Made by a program: the position numbers and the translations under genes. A stretch of DNA of 64,000 bases, taken from the NCBI GenBank assembly GCA_023228645.1, contig JALOAT010000013.1, positions 16,395 to 80,394 of the forward strand, in the 5' to 3' direction. Positions 1-8,000 of this stretch are shown in pieces (positions within the stretch are counted from its first letter, which is position 1; each line of letters starts with the position of its first letter). Under the pieces are notes generated by a model. That model was not told the DNA's origin and did no database searches. It saw only the letters and a list, made by a program, of their open reading frames with translations. The stretch is from Gammaproteobacteria bacterium (GTDB lineage Bacteria; Pseudomonadota; Gammaproteobacteria; Thiohalomonadales; Thiohalomonadaceae).

Positions 1-309
1 GAGGAGGCGACCGGGAACGAGGTGGTCGTCGAACGCCCCGGCCACGGGATTTTTCTCACCACGCTGCTGCTCATCCTGGTGGCCGAGTTCGGTGACAAGA
101 CGCAACTCGCCGTGGCGGGGCTTGCCAGTAGCCTGCCTCCGGGTCCCGTCTGGCTGGGTGCAACCGTCGCCCTGGTTTTCATCTCCGCGCTGGGTGTATG
201 GGCTGGCCGCGCCGTATTGCAACGCGTCCCGCTGCATTGGCTCCACCGCCTTGGCGGCGCCATTTTTCTCGTCTTCGCCGCCCTGGCGGCCTGGCGGGCG
301 CTCGCCTGA
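1..309 (+). CDS. TMEM165/GDT1 (UPF0016) family membrane protein, 3' part
   Basis: The reading frame is open from the left edge, so the gene is cut by the window. It ends with a hydrophobic domain carrying the family signature EFGDKTQ (codons 27-33), followed by two further hydrophobic stretches. Bacterial GDT1 proteins are about 190 residues and have two copies of this domain; what is seen fits the second copy. Members are inner-membrane cation transporters (Mn2+ or Ca2+ exporters are the characterised cases). The substrate here is unknown. The GTG at position 22 could be read as a start, but a single-domain protein would be less usual. Confidence 0.8.
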   Translation, partial: EEATGNEVVVERPGHGIFLTTLLLILVAEFGDKTQLAVAGLASSLPPGPVWLGATVALVFISALGVWAGRAVLQRVPLHWLHRLGGAIFLVFAALAAWRALA

Positions 310-321
310 ACCGGGTCTGGC

Positions 322-879
322 TCAGCCGCGCAGCGTCTTCAAGGCGCCGCCCCAGGCAATGAGCTGATCGATGACGATGTGTAGCGTCTGCTCATGGAAG
401 GACGCCGGCTTGAACACACGCATGTCCTCGAAATCGGTGTACAGCGACAAAGCGACCTGGGCACGCACGTCCGCCACCTGCAGTTCCGCCATGATCAGGC
501 GCAGGCTCTCCACCGCGCGCGTGCCACCGGCGCTGCCATAGCCGATGAATCCCGCGGCCTTGTTGTTCCATTCCTTGTAGAGGAAATCGATGGCGTTCTT
601 GAGGGCGCCGGAGGTGCCGTGGTTGTACTCGGGCGTCACGAATAGGAAGGCGTCGAATCGGCCGATCTTCGCGGCCCAGGTCTTGGTGTGTTCCTGGTGG
701 TATTGGTCCATAGCCGGCGGCATGGACTCGTCGAGCAGCGGCAGGTTGAAGTTCCTGATGTCCACCAACTCGAACTCCGCGTCGCGTCGTTGCGTCGCGA
801 TGCCGTACGCCCACTGCGCCACCGACTCACCGATCCTCCCTGGGCGCGTACTGCCGATGATGATCCCAATCTTGAGCAT
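322..879 (-). CDS. NAD(P)H-dependent FMN reductase family protein
   Basis: A 185-residue flavodoxin-like protein. The N-terminal phosphate-binding loop GSTRPGRIGE (residues 9-18) and the central motif TPEYNHGTSGALKNAID (about residues 81-97) are hallmarks of the NADPH-dependent FMN reductase / chromate-quinone reductase family (YieF, ArsH-like). Members transfer two electrons from NAD(P)H through FMN to quinones, azo dyes or metals in the cytosol. It converges with the preceding gene and has no operon partner. The physiological substrate cannot be told from sequence. Confidence 0.88.
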   Translation of the reverse strand: MLKIGIIIGSTRPGRIGESVAQWAYGIATQRRDAEFELVDIRNFNLPLLDESMPPAMDQYHQEHTKTWAAKIGRFDAFLFVTPEYNHGTSGALKNAIDFLYKEWNNKAAGFIGYGSAGGTRAVESLRLIMAELQVADVRAQVALSLYTDFEDMRVFKPASFHEQTLHIVIDQLIAWGGALKTLRG

Positions 880-1161
880 GGTCTTTGTCCTCCGTGACAG
901 ATGAGGAACAGGGTGGCAGAGCTTGCGGGTTAATCAATGCCCGCAGTTCTCCGTCGCACCCTTGGGGACCGCGTTTACCTCAAGGCTGGGAGGACACCGA
1001 AGAATGCCATACTCTTGGACGACGGAATCGTACGGGGTAGCACCGTCTCCCCCGGGGAGGACCGTAGCGGGATCCTGATCGCGGTACGCGTCGACGAAAT
1101 GCACGACTTCGGTCTGGAACAGAGGCAGGCTGGACAACGGGCATCCTAATGGAGGTCCCGC

Positions 1162-1584
1162 ATGAGTGACGATCGCCAGAAGATGCTCGCCGGCGAACTC
1201 TACGACCCGTTTGATCCTGAACGGGTCGCCGCGCGTGAGCGTGCACGGGAGTTGTGCTGCGCGCTCAACGACACGCGGGAGGCGCAGCAGCTGGAGCGAT
1301 GCAGATACTGGAGCGTCTTTTCGGTTCCGGTGGCGAGAGCGTGTGGATGCAGCCGCCGTTTTACTGTGATTACGGCGCCAATATTCACTTGGGCACACGG
1401 GTCTATTTCAACTTCAACTGCGTCGTGCTCGACGCTGCGAAGTGCGCATAGGGAGCTACACGCTGTTCGGGCCGGCGGTACAGATTCTCACGCCACTTCA
1501 TCCGTTCAATGCCGCGTTGCGTCGAGAGCGGGAATCCGGAAAGCCGGCGGAGATCGGTGAAGACGTCTGGGTGGGTAGCGGCGA
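1162..1584 (+). pseudogene. maa: maltose O-acetyltransferase remnant (two frameshifts, no 3' end)
   Basis: The reading begins at an ATG with a GGAGG site (1151-1155) and starts like maltose/galactoside O-acetyltransferases (KMLAGELYDPFDPE). Around 1300 the similarity moves to a second frame (SVWMQPPFYCDYGANIHLG), which stops at 1449-1451. It then continues in a third frame (IGSYTLFGPAVQIL, IGEDVWVGSG). The rest of the left-handed beta-helix, including the usual GGA.I.PGV.IG repeats, is missing after about 1584. Two frameshifts plus truncation make this a dead gene. Confidence 0.78.
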
Positions 1585-1667
1585 ATCCGAGACATTTCCG
1601 AATAGAATCGCCGTGCCTCTGACTGTGTGCGCGGCCGCATCCATGCCGGAAAGGGTCGGTTGTTTCG

Positions 1668-2105
1668 CTACGGCCAGGGGATGATGAAATCCTGCATATC
1701 GTCCGGATCGGACAAGGCGTCTTCCGAAAGCGCAAACCCGGAAACCGAAACACCGGCCATCCGCGTGCTGTCGGCATGGCCTGTCACCAGCGGATGCCAC
1801 GGCGGCAGCGGCTTGCCCTCGGCCAGCCGCCGGTAGGCGCAATTCGAAGGCATCCATTGCAGCGTTTCCAGCCGCTCCGGCGCGAGCACCAGGCAGTCGG
1901 GCACCAGCGCCTGCCGCTGTTCGTATCGACCGCAGCGACAACTCGTCAGGTCGAGGAGCCGGCAGGCCACCTGCGTATAGAACACCTCATCCGTCTCCTC
2001 GTCCTGCAACTTGTGCAGGCAGCAGCGCCCGCAGCCATCACACAACGCCTCCCACTCTTGCGCCGACAGTTCTTCCAAACGCTTTTCGATCCAAAACGGT
2101 TTCAT
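1668..2105 (-). CDS. YcgN/UPF0260 family cysteine-cluster protein
   Basis: A 145-residue protein starting at the ATG preceding KPFWIEKRLEELS. The cysteine cluster CDGCGRCCLHKL (residues 22-33), a second set (SCRCGRYEQR) and the motif MPSNCAYRRLAEGKPLP..HPLV identify the YcgN family, which probably binds an iron-sulfur cluster or zinc. Its cellular role is not established. A longer in-frame ORF exists upstream (to 2165), but conservation begins at MKPFW. The gene looks intact although both neighbours are broken. Confidence 0.87.
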   Translation of the reverse strand: MKPFWIEKRLEELSAQEWEALCDGCGRCCLHKLQDEETDEVFYTQVACRLLDLTSCRCGRYEQRQALVPDCLVLAPERLETLQWMPSNCAYRRLAEGKPLPPWHPLVTGHADSTRMAGVSVSGFALSEDALSDPDDMQDFIIPWP

Positions 2106-2142
2106 GGGAGGATTTTGCCACATCTTCTCTTGTGTGCATGCA

Positions 2143-2424
2143 TCATGACGGACGGCGTTCTTCACTCGGCCATCGCTTTGCGTGTTTGATGATTCGCATC
2201 ACCTCTGCGGGACTGCGGTCGTGGCGCAGCAGTGTGGCCATGATTCGCATCGGATGATCGATATGGTTGAAAAAATGTTTATAGCCGGCGCAAAGATAGT
2301 TCAATCCCGGCTCACCCATCGGGGTGCTCATGAAACGATTGCGCGGGCACTCACCGTGGCAGGCGAACCGCACCTCGCACTCCCGGCAGTAGCGGGGCAG
2401 CGTGTCCCGCTTAGCCTCAGGCAT
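2143..2424 (-). pseudogene. anaerobic sulfatase-maturase C-terminal fragment
   Basis: Ninety-three codons that match only the extreme C-terminus (SPASM region) of anaerobic sulfatase-maturating radical-SAM enzymes: KRDTLPRYCRECEVRFACHG, ECPRNRF and GLNYLCAGYKHFF.HIDHPM. The radical-SAM core, about 280 residues including CxxxCxxC, is absent upstream, where unrelated sequence begins. The SPASM cysteines are retained, but the protein cannot be functional alone. It overlaps no intact gene and is the remnant of a deletion. Confidence 0.75.
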
Positions 2425-2478
2425 TGCGCTTATTCTATGAATTCAGGTCCGGGACACGAGACGACGAGTGACTGGTCG

Positions 2479-2805
2479 GTACCGGCTTACGTGCATTATG
2501 TGGCCCAGCCGGTGGCCTCGGGCGAGCTGCAGTTCACCCTGATGTGGGATTCCATCACCAACCTTGACCTGCATGTGCTCGACTCGGGTGGTACTGAGAT
2601 TAATTACGGCAGAAAGTTCTCTGCCACCGGAGGCGAGTTGGATGTGGATGACACAAACGGTTTCGGAATTATACAGGCAGTGCCGCGGCAAACTACACGC
2701 TAACCATGACGAAGCGTGGTGTATCGACTGTCACCAGAGGGTCACTTCCGGCGGTGGCTATGATTGCGAGCTCGACGCTCACAGTAACCATGCCTTGATT
2801 GGATA
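2479..2805 (+). pseudogene. DUF2135 (YfaP-like) domain remnant with frameshift
   Basis: One frame reads LQFTLMWDSITNLDLHVLDS, then GGELDVDDTNGFG, the core of the DUF2135/YfaP domain (a beta-sandwich in surface or periplasmic proteins). Near 2668 the similarity moves by one frame to YTGSAAANYTLTMTKRG and runs to a stop at 2803-2805. Neither a start codon with a ribosome site nor a signal peptide is visible. Best read as a decayed fragment of a larger exported protein. The domain assignment is fairly good; the exact limits are approximate. Confidence 0.5.
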
Positions 2806-2814
2806 AAGAAAGAT

Positions 2815-2840
2815 GAAAAGGCACCTTCGGGTGCCTTTTC
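2815..2840 (+). terminator. Rho-independent terminator
   Basis: A perfect 11-bp stem (GAAAAGGCACC / GGTGCCTTTTC) is closed by a TTCG tetraloop, with the T-run inside the 3' arm. It lies ten bases after the stop of the DUF2135 remnant and probably terminated that gene. It could also work on the opposite strand. Confidence 0.85.
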
Positions 2841-2863
2841 ATTCAGGGGATGGAAAAGGAGGT

Positions 2864-2890
2864 GTCACGTAGCTTCGCAACGCGACCTAC
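2864..2890. repeat. REP-like element, short form (27 bp)
   Basis: An imperfect palindrome beginning GTCACGTAGCTTCGCAACG. It differs by one base from the reverse complement of the short arm in the tandem array at 24168-24570. It is non-coding and lies in the intergenic space between the decayed genes and the dsr operon. Confidence 0.7.
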
Positions 2891-2960
2891 GGAGAAGGCG
2901 CGTTTACGGAACGCCGAGGATTTCGGGGTGCCGGGAAGACTGCTCGTGGAATTTGGGAAA

Positions 2961-2997
2961 ACAAAGCCCCGCACGGCGAATCGCTGCGGGGCTTTGT
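2961..2997 (-). terminator. terminator of the dsr operon
   Basis: A 13-bp perfect inverted repeat (ACAAAGCCCCGCA / TGCGGGGCTTTGT) with an 11-base loop, 11 bases past the dsrR stop. On the minus strand it is followed by TTTTCCC. It is well placed to end the whole dsr transcript. Confidence 0.85.
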
Positions 2998-3008
2998 TCG
3001 GCTAGAAA

Positions 3009-3389
3009 TCAGCCGCAGCTGCCACCGCCGCAACCGCCGCAACCACTGGATTTGCCGCCCGAACCGCAGCCGTCCTGGTCGGAGCCGGGCGGGACGTAGT
3101 CGGGATCGTTGGGGTTGAGGAAGATGAAGCGGAAGTCGCCGGGTTCCAGTTCCACGTAGTCGAGGGTGGCCTCGGCGAGGAGTGGTTCGTGGCTGGGGTG
3201 GATGATGACTTCGATGCCCTCGCAATTGAATACGAGATCGTCTTCGGAGCATTCGTCGAAGCCCATGCCGTATTCGATGGATCCGTTGTCCAGGGGGCGT
3301 GCTGCGAGGCGCAGGGACAGGTTCTGCATGCCGCCCTGTTCGGCGGCGGCGAGGATCTGCTTGGCGGCTTCGGATGTCACGGTGATCAT
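3009..3389 (-). CDS. dsrR: DsrR-like A-type (IscA/HesB-fold) protein with Cys-rich tail
   Basis: A 126-residue protein, last gene of the dsr cluster, directly after dsrN as in Allochromatium vinosum. The first about 95 residues follow the IscA/HesB fold (MITVTSEAAKQIL; MGFDE; FLNPNDP) but lack the usual Cys-x-Cys cluster ligands, as known for DsrR, which acts in post-transcriptional control of dsr expression. Unusual here is a tail of about 20 residues made of Gly, Ser and Cys, with cysteines at 108, 117, 120 and 125, which could bind a metal or cluster. Two other cysteines are at 47 and 56. Identity as dsrR rests on position and fold; the tail leaves room for another role. Confidence 0.75.
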   Translation of the reverse strand: MITVTSEAAKQILAAAEQGGMQNLSLRLAARPLDNGSIEYGMGFDECSEDDLVFNCEGIEVIIHPSHEPLLAEATLDYVELEPGDFRFIFLNPNDPDYVPPGSDQDGCGSGGKSSGCGGCGGGSCG

Positions 3390-3409
3390 GCTGCTCTCCT
3401 TGTAATGAT

Positions 3410-4801
3410 TCAGGCGGTGTTTGAAAGACCGCGGACCCGCCTTACGAAATCCACGAATGCACCGGCCCAGGGACTGCCGTCCAAATGGCGCAGGTGTGCA
3501 TAGTTGGCGAGGAGGTTCTTGTAGACGATGCCGTCATGGCGACCATCAATGCCGGCGCCACGCTCGACCTCGTAGGCAAAAGTGAGTCCTGCCGACAGGT
3601 TTTCCAAGTGCGAATAGTGAAACTCGTGCGCGTCGAAGGCGACCCCGGCGGGGCAGGGGGCCCAGGGCGCCGCCCCGGTGGGCTTGAGGCGGGTGTAGCC
3701 GCGGCCCACGGGCTTGTCGGTCATGACGGTGTCGGCAGGGATGACGCCCACCATGTCCATGCGCCGGCCCTGCCAGGCGATGGAGCGGGTGAGATACATA
3801 AGGCCGCCACATTCGGCATAAACGGGCAGGCCGTGTTCGATGGCCGCGCGGATGGACTGGCGCATGGCGGTGTTGGCGGCCAGCGCGTCCATCTGGGTTT
3901 CCGGAAAGCCGCCGCCGATGAAAACGCCGTCCACCGCAGGCAGATGGCTGTCGTGCAGGGTGTCGAAGGGCACCAGGGTCGCGCCGGCGGCCTGCAGGGC
4001 CTCCAGATCGTCCGGGTAGTAGAAGCCGAAGGCCCGGTCGCGGGCGATGCCGATACGCACCGGCATTCCTGCGGAAACCACCGCGGGCAAGGGCTGCGCC
4101 CGCGGAATTGGCGCGGCCGTCGTGGCGAGCCGTTCCAGCGCGTCCAGGTCGATGTAGTCGGTCACCGCCGCCGTAATGTCCTGCAGGATGCTGCGGACCT
4201 TGGCCTCCTCGTTGCTCGGAATGAGGCCGAGGTGGCGTTCGTCGATGCCGAGGCGCGGGTCGCGATGGACCATGCCGAGCACCGGCAGATCGGTGTAATG
4301 GGCCACCGCTTCGCGTAGACGGGTCTCGTGACGGGCGCCGGCCACCTTGTTGAGGATCACGCCGGCAATGCGGATGGACGGGTCGAAATGCTGGAAGCCG
4401 AGCAGTAACGGTACGACGCTGCGGGTCATGCCACGCACGTCCACCACCAGTATCACAGGGCTGCCGAGCAGGGCGGCGAGGGCGGCATTGCTTTGGGTCC
4501 CTTCCACATCGAGGCTGTCGAACAGGCCCATGTTGCCTTCGATGACCGCCATGTCGGCGTCGGTGGTGTGCGCGACGAACAGGCGGCGGATCTCGTCGGT
4601 CTGCATGAGGTGCAGGTCGAGGTTGTAGCAGAGGCGCCCGCTGGCGGCGCCCAACCACATGGGGTCGATGAAGTCCGGTCCCTTCTTGAACGGCTGCACG
4701 CGGCGGCCGCGTGCAGCCAGCGCCCCACAGATCCCGAGCGTGAGCGTGGTCTTGCCCGAGGACTTATGGGGCGCGGCGACGAGGAAGTGGCCGTTGGTCA
4801 T
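3410..4801 (-). CDS. dsrN: DsrN, cobyrinate a,c-diamide synthase-like amidase
   Basis: A 463-residue cytoplasmic enzyme starting at MTNGHFLVAAPHKSSGKTT, whose ATG overlaps the stop of the upstream gene by four bases (ATGA). The N-terminal part is an ATP-binding domain (APHKSSGKTT, residues 9-18). The C-terminal part is a class I glutamine amidotransferase with the nucleophile region YAECGGLMYL. DsrN is the CbiA homologue of dsr clusters and is thought to amidate siroheme for DsrAB. The much longer open frame upstream of the chosen start lies inside the previous gene and is not coding. Confidence 0.92.
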   Translation of the reverse strand: MTNGHFLVAAPHKSSGKTTLTLGICGALAARGRRVQPFKKGPDFIDPMWLGAASGRLCYNLDLHLMQTDEIRRLFVAHTTDADMAVIEGNMGLFDSLDVEGTQSNAALAALLGSPVILVVDVRGMTRSVVPLLLGFQHFDPSIRIAGVILNKVAGARHETRLREAVAHYTDLPVLGMVHRDPRLGIDERHLGLIPSNEEAKVRSILQDITAAVTDYIDLDALERLATTAAPIPRAQPLPAVVSAGMPVRIGIARDRAFGFYYPDDLEALQAAGATLVPFDTLHDSHLPAVDGVFIGGGFPETQMDALAANTAMRQSIRAAIEHGLPVYAECGGLMYLTRSIAWQGRRMDMVGVIPADTVMTDKPVGRGYTRLKPTGAAPWAPCPAGVAFDAHEFHYSHLENLSAGLTFAYEVERGAGIDGRHDGIVYKNLLANYAHLRHLDGSPWAGAFVDFVRRVRGLSNTA

Positions 4802-5796
4802 GCCGCCTGGAATTTCTCCCGGTTGCGGGCATGCCATAGGGCCGTGGCCTGAGCCTCGGCATCCACGCGGTCGCTGGCCCGTCCCATCATGTGCAGGGTA
4901 AGTGCCACGGTGCCGATGACGGCGGCCACGCCGTAATCGTCTTCGGCCGTGCCGGCCCACACCCGCGCCAGATGGCTCACGTCCAGTTCATCGTTGCGCA
5001 CGTGGCGTTTTTCGAACATGGGCGGCCATTCCTCTTCAGTCAGCTCGCCGTTGTGTACCCCCTGGACGAGGCAGGCGATATCGGGGTTGCGCTCGATTTC
5101 GCCACCTTCGCCTTTGATGACCGCCATGTGCCGCTGGCCCAACAGCCGCGCCGCCACCTGGTGCGTGGGGCGGTAACCGGGATGGAAGATGCCCTGCATC
5201 ATGCACGGTGCAGCGAAGGGATTCAGCAGCCGCGCGATGGTGTGCACCGGGGAACGCAGACCGAGCAGGGGACGGAGTTCGATGATCTGGTGCAGCTTGG
5301 GGCTCAGGTGCTCCAGGTCCATGTAGGCGAAGTTCATCTCGATCAGGTGCTGCCGGGCCTCTTCGAAGCTGGTGGCCACGGGCATGCCTAGCAGGGGGAG
5401 CACGTTCTTGGTGTAGATGCGGCCCGCGGTGTGACCGCTGGCGCCGTGCATGAACACGCGGATGCCGCTCTCGGCCATGAGCAGGGTAGCCAGCAGATAC
5501 CAGGGCAGCTGACGCTTCTTGCCTGCATAGGAGGACCAGTCCAGGTCCACATTCACGCCGTCCGTGGGGACGTTCAGGTGCGTGCGGATGGCGCGCACGA
5601 AGGCCGCCACTTCCTCGGGCGTCTCTTCCTTCACGCGCATGAGCATGAGAAAGGCGCCCAGCTGGATGGGCTGCACCTGATCGCTCATGATCAGGGCCAT
5701 GGCATCGAAGGCTTCCTGCCCGCTCAGGGCGCGCGAACCGTTGCGGCCCTTGCCGAGGATGCGGATGTACTGCGCAAACGCATGTTCTTCGCTCAT
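4798..5796 (-). CDS. TrpD2/YbiB-like glycosyl transferase family protein in the dsr operon
   Basis: A 332-residue protein related to anthranilate phosphoribosyltransferase (helical N-domain with LGKGRNGSRALSGQEAFDAM, then PRT-like GIRVFMHGASGHTAGR and VIKGEGGEIERNPD). The TrpD2 group binds nucleic acid rather than making tryptophan in the one well-studied case. It sits between dsrP and dsrN, overlapping dsrN by four bases, so it is co-translated with the siroheme amidase. It is not one of the classical A. vinosum dsr genes in this position. A tRNA- or RNA-related role, or a role in cofactor metabolism, remains open. Confidence 0.85.
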   Translation of the reverse strand: MSEEHAFAQYIRILGKGRNGSRALSGQEAFDAMALIMSDQVQPIQLGAFLMLMRVKEETPEEVAAFVRAIRTHLNVPTDGVNVDLDWSSYAGKKRQLPWYLLATLLMAESGIRVFMHGASGHTAGRIYTKNVLPLLGMPVATSFEEARQHLIEMNFAYMDLEHLSPKLHQIIELRPLLGLRSPVHTIARLLNPFAAPCMMQGIFHPGYRPTHQVAARLLGQRHMAVIKGEGGEIERNPDIACLVQGVHNGELTEEEWPPMFEKRHVRNDELDVSHLARVWAGTAEDDYGVAAVIGTVALTLHMMGRASDRVDAEAQATALWHARNREKFQAA

Positions 5797-5819
5797 GCCT
5801 CACCTTTGAAGAAAAGCAT

Positions 5820-5902
5820 TAACCACGGGGTACACGGGGAACACGGGGGAAAAGAGGGGAGCTTCATTCCTCCCCTGTACCCCGTGTTCCCCGTGGTTTG
5901 AT
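5820..5902. repeat. long GC-rich inverted repeat
   Basis: The arms ACCACGGGGTACACGGGG and CCCCGTGTTCCCCGTGGT face each other around a short AGGGGAGCTTCATTCCTCCC centre. Related sequence occurs at 28970-29096. It lies between dsrP and the TrpD2-like gene, where the folded RNA could reduce read-through or protect the 5' part of the operon mRNA. Confidence 0.6.
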
Positions 5903-5950
5903 CTTTTTGCACTGTAAGACCTTACCACCCGTCAGGATACCCCAGAGACG

Positions 5951-5985
5951 ACGACACCGCTGTCCTTGCGGAGCAGCGGTGTCGT
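5951..5985 (-). terminator. hairpin after dsrP
   Basis: A 12-bp perfect stem (ACGACACCGCTG / CAGCGGTGTCGT) with an 11-base loop, 20 bases past the dsrP stop. There is no clear T-run on the minus strand, so it may be an attenuator or RNA-processing barrier separating dsrA-P from the TrpD2-dsrN-dsrR part. Confidence 0.6.
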
Positions 5986-6004
5986 TTGCCCGGGCGAGAG
6001 GCCC

Positions 6005-7234
6005 TTATGCCGCGGCTTTCACCGCTGCGCTGTCCTCGGCCTTGGCCACCACCTGCTCGTCGCCCAGGGACTCGGGCAGGAAGCGCAGCAGCTTCAAGGC
6101 CACTGCCGTCGCCGCGAGGGTGATGGCGATGCCGGCGAAGCCGAGCAGGACTTCCGCGAGGGTGGGCGAGTAGCTGTTGACGGCGCCATCCGCGAAGCTG
6201 CTGGTCGCCTCGAAGCCCGGGAAGATGGTCATCGGGTAGGCTTGGCCGCCGATCACGATCACGTAGACCTGGGCAAAGCCGCCGAGGATCACCAGGGCCG
6301 CCGCAGTGGCGATCATGCTGCGGGACTTGGAGGTAGCCGGGTGATAGAGCAGAGCCAGGGGCAGCAGGCTGCCGAGGCCGATCTGCACCACCCAGAACAG
6401 CGCCGTGAAGATGCCGCCATCGCGCAGGATGAAGGCTTCCACACCATGGTGCTCGGTGGCGTAGAGGTTCATCAGGTGGTAGGCGAGCACGAAGTAGAGC
6501 ACGCCACCCACGAATACGCCCAGCAGGTTCTTCAGGCGGAACAGCACCGCGTCACCCAGCGGGCGCTCGGTCATGCGATAGGTGACCATCAGCACCAGCA
6601 GGAACGCGGCGAGGCCGAAGGAGAAGGACATGACCACGAACATCGGAGCCATGATCGCCTCGTCGAAGGCCTGGCGCGACACCAGGAAGCCGAAGATGGA
6701 GCCGGTACCGGTGGTGAGGATCAGGCGCCACAGGAAGGCGACGAAGCCCACCTTGCCGCTGAACTTCTTCATGGAGCGGTCCAGCATGGTCCACAGGTAA
6801 GCCGCAACGATGACCATGAAGCCGGTGTACAGGATCACGTTCCACGCGAAGATGGACTTGAAGTTGTACGTGGTCATGGCAACGATGAGGCGGTCCGGAC
6901 GGCCCAGGTCGAGCACCAGCACCGCCAGACCGCCGGCGAGCAGGGTGATCGCCAGCAGGCCCGACAGCGGCGCCAGCGGCTTGTACATGGTCTTGCCGAA
7001 TACCGAGCCGATGGACGCGACGTTCAGGGCGCCGGAAGCGGCCACGATCAGGAAGATCGCGAACACGTGCGGCATGCCCCAGACGATCTGGTTGTTCATG
7101 CCGGTGACCCAGTGACCGTTGTGCTCCATGTAGTACACCGCGCCCAGGCCGGCGACGATGACCGCACCCAGGATGGCGAGCAGGGCCCAGAAGCCCTGAC
7201 CACCCTCGATTTGCGTAAAGCGCACTTTCTTCAT
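6005..7234 (-). CDS. dsrP: DsrP, NrfD-like integral membrane subunit
   Basis: A 409-residue protein with about ten hydrophobic segments (for example GFWALLAILGAVIVAGLGAV near residues 15-34), in the NrfD/PsrC family. DsrP is the quinone-interacting subunit of the DsrMKJOP complex in the inner membrane and receives or donates electrons through the periplasmic proteins DsrJ and DsrO. It lies 19 bases after dsrO. The start is MKKVRFTQIEGG. Length and hydrophobicity match other DsrP proteins. Confidence 0.94.
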   Translation of the reverse strand: MKKVRFTQIEGGQGFWALLAILGAVIVAGLGAVYYMEHNGHWVTGMNNQIVWGMPHVFAIFLIVAASGALNVASIGSVFGKTMYKPLAPLSGLLAITLLAGGLAVLVLDLGRPDRLIVAMTTYNFKSIFAWNVILYTGFMVIVAAYLWTMLDRSMKKFSGKVGFVAFLWRLILTTGTGSIFGFLVSRQAFDEAIMAPMFVVMSFSFGLAAFLLVLMVTYRMTERPLGDAVLFRLKNLLGVFVGGVLYFVLAYHLMNLYATEHHGVEAFILRDGGIFTALFWVVQIGLGSLLPLALLYHPATSKSRSMIATAAALVILGGFAQVYVIVIGGQAYPMTIFPGFEATSSFADGAVNSYSPTLAEVLLGFAGIAITLAATAVALKLLRFLPESLGDEQVVAKAEDSAAVKAAA

Positions 7235-7253
7235 GCTTCAGCCTTCCGAATCG

Positions 7254-8000
7254 TTAGATGCCGCGGTAGCGAACGCCGGGGTTAAGGCCGAGGTCGGCGC
7301 GGATGGCGGTGGTGGCGTAGGTCTTGACGGTCTGGGCGATCTCGCTGTTGGGATCGTTCAGGTCGCCGAAGATGATCGCCTTATGGCCGTCCGTGTTGCA
7401 GGCCTCGACACACGCCGGCCGCTGACCCTCATCGACGCGCGTGACGCACATCGTGCAGGCCTCGACCGTGCCCTTGCCGCGCGGGGCATGGGGACGCTGG
7501 TCGGTGACGTCCTCGTGGATGAACGAGCGCGCCTTGTAGGGGCAGGCCATTATGCAGTAGCGGCAGCCGATGCAGATGTGCTTGTCCACCAGGACGATGC
7601 CGTCCGCACGCTTGAACGAGGCGCCCGTGGGACACACGTCCGCGCAGGGCGGCTTCTCGCAGTGTTGGCACATCATGGGCAGCGAGTGCACGGAACCCGT
7701 GCCCTTGTTGCGCAGGTCCACCTTGCGAATCCACTGGGCGTCCGTCTGAGGACGGCCGTGGTCCTTCAGCCCGTTCCATTCGTTACAGCCCTTCACACAG
7801 GCGTCGCAGCCGCTCGAACACTTGTTGGTGTCGATGAGCATGCCCCAGCGTACCTTGCTGGTGACCGCCTCGGCCGAGGGCTTGGCCTCGGCTACGCCGT
7901 ACAGCATCACGCCGGAGGCAAGGGAGACACCCGCGGCGAGCTTGGCGCTCTGGCTCAGAAACTCACGACGGGAGAAATCCGGATGCATCTGTTCGCTCAT
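7254..8000 (-). CDS. dsrO: DsrO, periplasmic ferredoxin-like subunit (Tat-exported)
   Basis: A 248-residue protein with a twin-arginine signal (DFSRREFLSQ at about residues 8-17, then a hydrophobic stretch ending at AEAKP). Four ferredoxin-type cysteine groups follow: CSSGCDACVKGC, CQHCEKPPCADVCP, CIGCRYCIMACP and CTMC with a later CVEAC. It is the periplasmic iron-sulfur protein of the DsrMKJOP complex, passing electrons between DsrJ and the DsrP membrane subunit. Its ATG overlaps the dsrJ stop (ATGA). Confidence 0.95.
   Translation of the reverse strand: MSEQMHPDFSRREFLSQSAKLAAGVSLASGVMLYGVAEAKPSAEAVTSKVRWGMLIDTNKCSSGCDACVKGCNEWNGLKDHGRPQTDAQWIRKVDLRNKGTGSVHSLPMMCQHCEKPPCADVCPTGASFKRADGIVLVDKHICIGCRYCIMACPYKARSFIHEDVTDQRPHAPRGKGTVEACTMCVTRVDEGQRPACVEACNTDGHKAIIFGDLNDPNSEIAQTVKTYATTAIRADLGLNPGVRYRGI

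Noticed and set aside
937..1149. Small gene between the FMN reductase and the maa remnant
   Set aside because: Frames exist on both strands but none has a recognisable domain; the region was left unassigned.
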